A stretch of DNA of 5,111 nt from UBA5760 sp964649385 (GTDB lineage Bacteria > Chloroflexota > Dehalococcoidia > Dehalococcoidales > UBA5760). The stretch is from contig CAZYRA010000076.1 of NCBI GenBank assembly GCA_964649385.1, positions 1 to 5,111 of the forward strand. Reading direction: 5' to 3'. Numbering within the stretch: position 1 is the stretch's first letter; every line of letters starts with the position of its first letter. This document shows, piece after piece, positions 1 to 5,111 of the stretch. Under the pieces are notes generated by a model. It was given only the letters and a program-made list of their open reading frames with translations, made no database searches and was not told the DNA's origin. The position numbers were made by a program, and so were the translations under genes.

Positions 1-603
1 CGCTCCGGCAGCAATGAAGACGGCTTCATAACCGTTCTTCTTGAGGTCTTCGACGGTGAAGTTTATGTTGATTGGTGTATTGTATTTTATCTCCACGCCA
101 CGCTTGGCGATATACGTAATCTCCTTCTCGATGACATCTCGGGGCAGTCGGAAGTCGGGTATGGCTACTGAGAGCATCCCCCCGCCTACGGGAAGAGCTT
201 CGAAAACAGTGACTGGATAGCCCATCTGGGCCAGAAAGTAGGCGCAGGATAGCCCGCAGGGCCCGGCTCCGATTACAGCTACCTTCTGGCTGTGTGTCTG
301 GGGGAAGGGTTGTGGCTCGGGTAGTTCGTCAATGTGGTCGAAGTACCAGTCGGCGGCGAAGCGCTTCAGTGGTCGGATAGCCACTGGCTCGTCCAGTTCA
401 CCGCGACGGCACCTGCCCTCACAGGGATGGTGGCAGATGCGGCCGCAGATAGCTGGAAATGGATTGCGTTCCCGGATAACCTCAACAGACTCCAGGTATT
501 CACCGTCAGCGATGTGGGCGACGTATTGGGGAACATTGATACCTACCGGGCAGGTATGCTGGCAGGGCGATATCATCAGGGCATCGCAGACCGCCGCCGG
601 GCA
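1..603 (-). other. GltD/NfnB-like half of the fusion protein: two [4Fe-4S] sites and FAD-binding domain, partial
   Basis: This is residues 529-729 of the fusion protein. It begins with CPAAVC, a motif shared with the C-terminal region of HydB/HymB proteins, and passes directly into the glutamate synthase small-subunit pattern CQHTCPVGINVPQYV, then NPFPAICGRICHHPCEGRC and the FAD dinucleotide motif. The HydB two-cluster ferredoxin tail normally found at this point is absent, replaced by the GltD domain. The window ends at the strand after the first FAD-binding half, so the second nucleotide-binding domain cannot be examined. Confidence 0.88.
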
Positions 604-2187
604 CTTCTTTTCTTTGATGTGGGCTTCGTACTCTTCTCTGAAGTAGTTGATGGTGGTGAGCACTGGGTTGGGACAGGTTTGCCCTAATCCGCAGAGGGAG
701 CATTCCTTGACCGTCTTGGCGATATTGAGCAGGGTGTCGATATCAATATCACGGCCTTTACCCTGGGTAATTCTGGTCAGGATTTCCAGCATCTGCCTGG
801 TGCCCAGGCGGCAGGGGACACATTTCCCGCAGGACTCATCCTGAGTGAAGCTCAGAAAATAGCGGGCTATCTCTACCATGCAGGTGGTCTCGTCCAGCAC
901 TACCATACCGCCGGAGCCCATAATTGAGCCTAGCTGGGTTAGCGTCTCGTATTCCACCGGGGCGTCGAGGTAGCGGGCTGGGATACAGCCACCGGACGGC
1001 CCTCCCGTCTGGACTGCCTTGAACAGCTTGCCCCGGGGGATACCGCCCCCGATATCCGAGACGATGGTGGATATACTGGTACCCATAGGCACCTCGACCA
1101 GGCCGCTATTGGCAATCTTCCCGGTGAGGGCAAACACCGCGGTCCCCTTGCTTTTTTCAGTGCCGATACTGGCGAACCAGTCGGCACCGCGGTCAATAAT
1201 AATAGAAACAGAGGCCAAGCTCTTTACGTTGTTGATAATAGTGGGCTTTCCGTCCAGGCCGGAATGAGCGGGAAATGGGGGGCGGGGGCGGGGCATACCC
1301 CGCCGGCTCTCGATGGCGGCGATAAGGGCGGTTTCCTCACCACAGACAAAAGCTCCGGCGCCTTCCATGACGTGCACTGTGAAATCAAAGCTCGAACCAA
1401 GGATATTCTTTCCCAGGAAGCCCCTTTCCAAGGCCTGGTCTAGGGCGGTGCAGACCCGCTTTACTGCCAGGGGATATTCAGCGCGGACATAGATATAGCC
1501 TTCATCAGCACCCACGGCATATCCGGCGATAATCAGTCCTTCAATAACGGCATGGGGGTCAGCTTCCAGTATAGAGCGGTCCATAAAGGCGCCGGGGTCG
1601 CCTTCATCGGCGTTACAGATAGCATACTTCTTTTCGCCGTGTGCCTTGTGGCAGAATTCCCACTTACGCCCGGTAGGAAAGCCGGCGCCACCGCGCCCGC
1701 GTAGGCCGGAATCCTTCACCTCTTTAATGACCTGTTCCGGCGTCATTTCGAGGATGGCTTTCTTGAGAGACTGATAACCTTCGCGGGCGAGGTAGTGGTC
1801 TATATTTTCCGGATTGATGTGGCCGCAGTTGCGTAGGATGACACGCTGCTGTTTCTTATAGAAGTTTATCTCTGAGTAACGGGCGACGGCTTCGCCGGTT
1901 ACCGGTTCGCGGTAGAAGAGGCGTTCTACCGGCCTGCCATCGCGGAGGTGGGAACTGGCAATCTCGGCGGCATCCTCGGGTTGGACATGGGTGTAGAAGA
2001 TACCCTCGGGTTCCACTACCACGTTAGGCCCCTGCTCGCAGAAGCCGTGACAACCGGTGAAGTCAACCTCGACGTCTTTTAGCCCTAGTCTGGACACTTC
2101 TGTCTTGAGTGCCTCATAGACTGGTCCGGAGCCACTGGAGAGGCATCCGGTTCCCTGGCAGACAAAAACGGTACGCTGGTTTTGCAT
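1..2187 (-). CDS. nuoF: NuoF/HydB-like NADH:FMN subunit fused to a GltD/NfnB-like FAD oxidoreductase, 3'-partial
   Basis: One uninterrupted frame of 729 codons runs from ATG at 2187 off the left edge, so the C-terminus is missing. Residues about 1-90 form a thioredoxin-like [2Fe-2S] domain (C10, C15, C46, C50). Residues about 110-330 form the FMN/NADH domain (GLRGRGGAGFPTG 161-173, CNADEGDPGAFMDRS 191-205, EGAGAFVCGEETAL 275-288, RRGMPRPRPPFP 295-306). An SLBB-like part follows, then the N3-type [4Fe-4S] site (SCGKCVPCR, C453/456/459, and C499). From about residue 529 it becomes GltD-like: eight cysteines for two [4Fe-4S] clusters (C529/534/542/546 and C581/585/589/593), then an FAD Rossmann motif (VAVIGAGPCG, 636-645), GGGMLSVAIP and the conserved FIAAGA at the edge. 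The NuoF half should exchange electrons with NAD(H) through FMN. GltD/NfnB relatives bind FAD and usually NADP(H), but that nucleotide-binding domain lies mostly outside, so NADP specificity is inferred. The chain would probably exceed 1000 residues. The HydB-type wording argues against a respiratory complex I subunit. Confidence 0.93.
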   Translation of the reverse strand, partial: MQNQRTVFVCQGTGCLSSGSGPVYEALKTEVSRLGLKDVEVDFTGCHGFCEQGPNVVVEPEGIFYTHVQPEDAAEIASSHLRDGRPVERLFYREPVTGEAVARYSEINFYKKQQRVILRNCGHINPENIDHYLAREGYQSLKKAILEMTPEQVIKEVKDSGLRGRGGAGFPTGRKWEFCHKAHGEKKYAICNADEGDPGAFMDRSILEADPHAVIEGLIIAGYAVGADEGYIYVRAEYPLAVKRVCTALDQALERGFLGKNILGSSFDFTVHVMEGAGAFVCGEETALIAAIESRRGMPRPRPPFPAHSGLDGKPTIINNVKSLASVSIIIDRGADWFASIGTEKSKGTAVFALTGKIANSGLVEVPMGTSISTIVSDIGGGIPRGKLFKAVQTGGPSGGCIPARYLDAPVEYETLTQLGSIMGSGGMVVLDETTCMVEIARYFLSFTQDESCGKCVPCRLGTRQMLEILTRITQGKGRDIDIDTLLNIAKTVKECSLCGLGQTCPNPVLTTINYFREEYEAHIKEKKCPAAVCDALMISPCQHTCPVGINVPQYVAHIADGEYLESVEVIRERNPFPAICGRICHHPCEGRCRRGELDEPVAIRPLKRFAADWYFDHIDELPEPQPFPQTHSQKVAVIGAGPCGLSCAYFLAQMGYPVTVFEALPVGGGMLSVAIPDFRLPRDVIEKEITYIAKRGVEIKYNTPININFTVEDLKKNGYEAVFIAAGA

Positions 2188-2188
2188 A

Positions 2189-2671
2189 CTATTCCCCGTC
2201 CTTCTTGAATAGTTGCTCGATCTTTCTTGGGTTCATATGACCATGGACCTGGTCGTTGATGACCACATTGGGCGCTAGGGCGCAGACACCGAGACAGGCG
2301 ACCGTTTCCATGGTGTATTCCCAGTCGGGGGTGGTCTCTCCCTCTTCTATACCCAGGTGCTGCTTCACCAGCTTAAGTATCGTCTTGCCTCCCCGCACAT
2401 GGCAGGCTGTCCCCCGGCAGACCCTGACTATGTGTTTACCTCTCGGCTCGGTATAGAGCTGTGTGTAGAATGAGATAACCCCCTGCACCTGACTAGGGAA
2501 GAGCCCCAGGGCTTCGGAGATGGACGGTATACACTGCGGTGGGATATAGCCGAACTTGTCCTGAATGCTCTGTACCAGTGGTATTAACGCCCACTTCATC
2601 TGGCGGTATTCGGCAGCCATCTCATTTATTTGTGCCAGGTCTCCTTCGGTAACTACCTTCGCTTCATTCAT
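2189..2671 (-). CDS. nuoE: NuoE/HydC-like NAD(H)-linked oxidoreductase subunit with a thioredoxin-fold [2Fe-2S] domain
   Basis: This complete 160-residue protein has the usual length for NuoE, HydC or HymA. A helical N-terminal part (about 1-60, with GYIPPQCIPSISEALG) precedes a thioredoxin-like ferredoxin domain with the four family ligands C85, C90, C126 and C130 in the patterns CRGTAC and CLGVC. The segment VQGVISFYTQLYTEPRGKH is typical of the family. In complex I and soluble hydrogenases or formate dehydrogenases this subunit packs against NuoF, and its [2Fe-2S] cluster lies close to the FMN; in HydABC-type enzymes it belongs to the bifurcating core. The start at 2671 has a good Shine-Dalgarno sequence and overlaps the stop of the upstream gene by 8 nt (ATGAATGA). 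Only 1 nt separates its TAG stop from the next ATG, so all three genes very likely form one operon and one complex. No membrane subunit is seen, so a cytoplasmic location is likely. Confidence 0.95.
   Translation of the reverse strand: MNEAKVVTEGDLAQINEMAAEYRQMKWALIPLVQSIQDKFGYIPPQCIPSISEALGLFPSQVQGVISFYTQLYTEPRGKHIVRVCRGTACHVRGGKTILKLVKQHLGIEEGETTPDWEYTMETVACLGVCALAPNVVINDQVHGHMNPRKIEQLFKKDGE
2193..2203 (-). promoter_or_regulatory. Candidate Shine-Dalgarno region for the NuoF-GltD fusion gene
   Basis: Upstream of the ATG at 2187 lie AAGGA (2199-2203, 11 nt spacer) and GGGGA (2193-2197, 5 nt spacer), both within the last codons of the NuoE-like gene. Neither is ideal alone. With the TAG-T-ATG junction, re-initiation by ribosomes finishing the NuoE-like protein is plausible. 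Confidence 0.4.
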
Positions 2672-5111
2672 CAGGACCCACCTTTTCTACCTTTACATAG
2701 CAGGACTTAAGTGCCGGTGTTTTTGCCTCCGTGTCCAGGACAATGTCAAACAGCCCGTTGACTGGGGTATCTGGGAATGAAACCGACATAAAGAGCATTC
2801 TTTCCGGTAGTGTATCAACAATCTTGACCTTAGCGGTCACTTCACCGGTCGGTGAGGTAATTCTGACCCGGTCACCATTGGTAATGGCAACCTTGATGGC
2901 ATCGGGGGCACCGATTTCCAGGAACGGCTGCGGGGAGAAGTTCACCAGCCGCTTGGCCCTTGAGCTTCTGGTGCCGGTACCATGGTGATGAAGTGTGGTT
3001 CCGGTTAGTAAAACAAAGGGATAGTCCTCTTTTGCTCCGTCTGACAGCGGGACATATTCAACACGGGAGAAATGAAGAGGTCCCTCTAACTCAGCTTGGT
3101 GAGGTACTAGTTCCTCGACCTCATCCATTATTTGTTGGGGAGAGGAGAAGCGTAGCAGATATCCCATCCTCTCGGCCAGCCGCTGGACTATCTCCCAGTC
3201 GGATAGGCTTTCCCCGACCGGCTCGATTGCCTTGCGTAGCCGGTTTACCCTCCCCTCGAGGTTGGTGAAGGTCCCCTCTTTTTCAGCGAAGCTCGCCGCT
3301 GGCAGGACTACGGTGGCTAGTTCGGCTGTCTTACTGAGGAAGATATCCTGTACGATAAGGCACTCAAGGCAAGACATGGCTTCGCTGACAAGACTTGAGT
3401 TGGGGAAGCTTAACACGGGGTTCTCGCCGACGACGTAAAGTCCCTTGATTTTTCCTTCCTTCGCCTGCTCGATTATTTCTACGGCGGTAAGTCCAGGCTT
3501 GGCCGGCAGGTCCACCCCCCACCATTCTTCAAACCTCCTCCTTACCCCGGCGTCGACCACGCTCTGATAGCCGGGGAGAAAGTTGGGTAGTACCCCCATG
3601 TCGCAGGCGCCTTGAGCATTACTCTCTCTTATAATCGGGTAGACGCCGCCCTTCTCACCATCACCCCCGATATTGCCGGTCAGGAGTGCCAGGTTGGCCA
3701 ATGCCTTCAGGCTGTTTGTCCCCGATGAGTACTGGGTGATTCCGGAGCCATAGACGATGGCTGCACTATCTGCTTTAGCATACAGGCGGGCGGCGGCAGT
3801 AATTGCCTCAGCCGGAATGCTGGTAATAGCCCCGGCGTAATCGGTAGAATACTTGACCAGTGCTTCAAGATCATCGGTTTTTTGAGCGACAAACTCCTTA
3901 TTGAGCAGGCCTTCATTGATGATTACTTCAGCCAGGCTGTTCAACAGGGCGACATCGGTGCCGATCCGTGGGCGTAGCCAGAGGTGGGCGAATGAAGCGA
4001 GCTTTGTTCGCCGGGGGTCGATCAGTATTAACCTAGCCCCTTTGAACCTGACGGCGCGCTTTATGGCATATTCCACGATAGGGGCTGATGAAGAGGGATC
4101 GGCCCCGATGACCATTATCACGTCTGATTGCTCCAGGGTACTGAGGTCGTTCCTTCTGTGAGCTAAGGCCGGGATTGATTCAGTAGCGGAACTGTACAGG
4201 CGGCTCCCGTTATCAATATTGTTGGTGCCCAGCACGCACCTAGCGAACCTCTGCAGGAGGTAGTTCTCTTCATTGGTGCACCTTGGTGAGCCGAGAACGG
4301 CCAGACTGTCGGGCCCATATTTTTCTTTTATTCGCTTAAGCTCTCCGGCCGCTCGTTCCAGCGCTTCTTCCCAGGAGACCTCTTTGAGGTCGTCCTCCGT
4401 CCTGGCCAGGGGTTTGGTCAGCCGGTCCGGGCTGTGGACAAAGTCGTAGCCATAGCTTCCTCTGACGCAGAGTGCGCCCTGATTTACTCTATCCTCCTTG
4501 CCGGGGGTAACCCGAATTACCTGACTGTCCTTGACTTCCAGGGAGATGCTGCAGCCGCAGCCGCAGTAGGGACAGGTGGTTTCAACAGCGGTTCTGGTTG
4601 TTCCGTGATAGGTCTTTTCCTTCTCGGTAAGGGCGCCGGTAGAGCAAAGGGCGACACAGGTGCCACAGAAGGTACACTCGGAAGATTCCAGGGGAAAATC
4701 GCCGAATGTAGCTGGCTTGGCGGTAAACCCGCGCTGGAAGTAGTCAATGGCCCCCTCAACGACAAGCTCCTGGCAGGCGCGAATACACTTACCGCATAGT
4801 ATGCACTTGCTTAAATCTCTCTCAATAAAGGGATTCACTTCCTGGATAGAGGCCATCTGTGGTAGCCTCCGCAATTCTACCAGACCGATGCCTATATCGG
4901 CAGCGATCTGGCGTAACTGGCAGCGGTTGTCTTTGTCACATACCATGCAGGAATCAGGATGGCTGGCCAGCATCAGGTTAAGGATGGTCTTGCGGTGCGC
5001 GATAACTCGTTCGGAGTGGGTATTGATGACCATTCCCGGGGCTATCGGGGCGACGCAGGAAGCCATCAAGGCGCCGGTTTGTTCGTCTTCTACCAGGCAG
5101 ATGCGGCAGGC
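2664..5111 (-). CDS. FdhA/NuoG-like molybdopterin oxidoreductase large subunit, 5'-partial, lacking the usual formate dehydrogenase Cys/Sec
   Basis: The frame is open to the right edge, so 815 residues are visible and the true start lies outside; the TTG/ATG at 5069/5066 is internal. By comparison with NuoG-type proteins, roughly 35-50 residues are missing. Numbered from the window edge, the domains in order are: the end of a plant-type [2Fe-2S] domain (ACRIC, C2, C5, C19; first ligand missing); a His-Cys3 [4Fe-4S] site (H51, C55, C58, C64); a two-cluster ferredoxin domain (C103/106/109/113 and C146/149/152/156); a [4Fe-4S] site at the head of the molybdopterin domain (CPYCGCGC, C180/183/187, then C215); and the pterin-binding body with FDH-like motifs (LRPRIGTDVALLNSLA, SNAQGACDMGVLPN, GENPVLS, FAEKEGTFTN) and the C-terminal beta-barrel domain (HHHGTGT, NGDRVRI). 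This is the layout of cytoplasmic NAD(P)-linked formate dehydrogenase alpha subunits. However, the expected Cys/Sec-His reads Y306-S307, so the substrate is uncertain. It probably passes electrons to the NuoE/NuoF subunits encoded downstream. A NuoG-like non-catalytic role is the main alternative. Confidence 0.93.
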   Translation of the reverse strand, partial: ACRICLVEDEQTGALMASCVAPIAPGMVINTHSERVIAHRKTILNLMLASHPDSCMVCDKDNRCQLRQIAADIGIGLVELRRLPQMASIQEVNPFIERDLSKCILCGKCIRACQELVVEGAIDYFQRGFTAKPATFGDFPLESSECTFCGTCVALCSTGALTEKEKTYHGTTRTAVETTCPYCGCGCSISLEVKDSQVIRVTPGKEDRVNQGALCVRGSYGYDFVHSPDRLTKPLARTEDDLKEVSWEEALERAAGELKRIKEKYGPDSLAVLGSPRCTNEENYLLQRFARCVLGTNNIDNGSRLYSSATESIPALAHRRNDLSTLEQSDVIMVIGADPSSSAPIVEYAIKRAVRFKGARLILIDPRRTKLASFAHLWLRPRIGTDVALLNSLAEVIINEGLLNKEFVAQKTDDLEALVKYSTDYAGAITSIPAEAITAAARLYAKADSAAIVYGSGITQYSSGTNSLKALANLALLTGNIGGDGEKGGVYPIIRESNAQGACDMGVLPNFLPGYQSVVDAGVRRRFEEWWGVDLPAKPGLTAVEIIEQAKEGKIKGLYVVGENPVLSFPNSSLVSEAMSCLECLIVQDIFLSKTAELATVVLPAASFAEKEGTFTNLEGRVNRLRKAIEPVGESLSDWEIVQRLAERMGYLLRFSSPQQIMDEVEELVPHQAELEGPLHFSRVEYVPLSDGAKEDYPFVLLTGTTLHHHGTGTRSSRAKRLVNFSPQPFLEIGAPDAIKVAITNGDRVRITSPTGEVTAKVKIVDTLPERMLFMSVSFPDTPVNGLFDIVLDTEAKTPALKSCYVKVEKVGPDE
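2678..2684 (-). promoter_or_regulatory. Shine-Dalgarno site for the NuoE-like gene, inside the end of the upstream gene
   Basis: AAGGTGG lies 6 nt before the ATG at 2671 and falls within the last codons of the molybdopterin subunit gene. Its position supports this start for the NuoE-like protein and fits translational coupling through the ATGAATGA overlap. Confidence 0.6.
4191..4196 (-). other. Altered catalytic-site position: Tyr-Ser where formate dehydrogenases have Sec/Cys-His
   Basis: The codons TAC AGT encode Y306-S307 (window numbering) in the segment NNIDNGSRLYSSATES. In formate dehydrogenases the matching segment reads NNIDHCAR-x-(U/C)-H, where Sec/Cys ligates Mo or W and His assists catalysis. 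Anchored on NNID and the Arg two residues before the site, Cys/Sec aligns with Tyr and His with Ser. The frame is uninterrupted on both sides, so this is not a frameshift artefact. There is no in-frame TGA here, so selenocysteine is excluded. The alignment was made by eye and could shift by one residue, which would place Ser307 as a possible metal ligand. Confidence 0.75.

Noticed and set aside
334..687. 117-residue open frame on the + strand
   Set aside because: It is antisense to the junction of the NuoF-GltD fusion, which is coherent and motif-rich in its own frame. It is a shadow of the high-GC coding strand.
1..700. Separate GltD-like gene downstream of nuoF, or a frameshift joining two genes
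   Set aside because: Codon counting from ATG 2187 gives exactly 729 codons to position 1 with no stop and family motifs in the same frame before and after the junction. No ribosome binding site or start is needed between them.
4546..4567. Short CAGCCG repeat as a regulatory or unstable repeat
   Set aside because: It is only about three units long and is fully explained by alternating Cys and Gly codons in the cluster motif.
4434..4799. 121-residue open frame on the + strand
   Set aside because: It is antisense to the Fe-S motif region of the large subunit; the alanine-rich stretch comes from the reverse of Cys-Gly codons and no family is recognisable. It has no gene-like context.
5064..5069. 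TTG/ATG as the real start of the molybdopterin subunit
   Set aside because: The frame continues upstream to the edge with ACRICLVE, which matches the [2Fe-2S] cysteine motif of NuoG/FdhA, so the start is outside the window and these codons are internal.

Overview
The window is one tightly packed, leftward-transcribed gene block (all minus strand). It encodes a multi-subunit iron-sulfur/flavin/molybdopterin oxidoreductase and has no intergenic stretch longer than 1 nt. In transcription order the genes are: an FdhA/NuoG-like molybdopterin oxidoreductase subunit (2664-5111, N-terminus cut by the right edge); a NuoE/HydC-like [2Fe-2S] subunit (2189-2671, overlapping the first gene by 8 nt); and a NuoF/HydB-like NADH:FMN subunit that continues in the same reading frame into a GltD/NfnB-like FAD oxidoreductase (1-2187, C-terminus cut by the left edge). 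No RNA genes, mobile elements, CRISPR arrays, promoters or terminators were seen; the promoter and terminator, if present, lie outside.

The parts suggest a soluble cytoplasmic complex of an anaerobe. NuoE plus the NuoF half would form the NADH-oxidising or NAD-reducing FMN module. The GltD-like half would supply a second flavin site, in this family typically linked to NADP(H). The large subunit carries five predicted Fe-S clusters and a bis-pterin-type fold resembling NAD(P)-linked formate dehydrogenases. The NuoF half has HydB/HymB-type wording (CNADEGDPGAFMDRS) rather than respiratory complex I wording, which points to the soluble, often electron-bifurcating, hydrogenase/formate dehydrogenase/transhydrogenase group.

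Two points stand out. First, the large subunit looks like a formate dehydrogenase along most of its length, but the catalytic Sec/Cys-His pair expected after the NNID segment reads Tyr-Ser, so ordinary formate chemistry is doubtful. Second, the NuoF-GltD fusion joins an NAD(H) module and a probable NADP(H) module in one chain, recalling the separate subunits of the Sporomusa-type Stn transhydrogenase. A three-way NAD/NADP/ferredoxin or pterin-substrate complex is a reasonable but untested hypothesis.

The host cannot be fixed from the sequence. The gene content and moderate-to-high GC fit a strict anaerobe, such as an acetogen-like or syntrophic bacterium, a Chloroflexota/Dehalococcoidia-type lineage or a Desulfobacterota-type lineage. 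This is a guess from gene content only.
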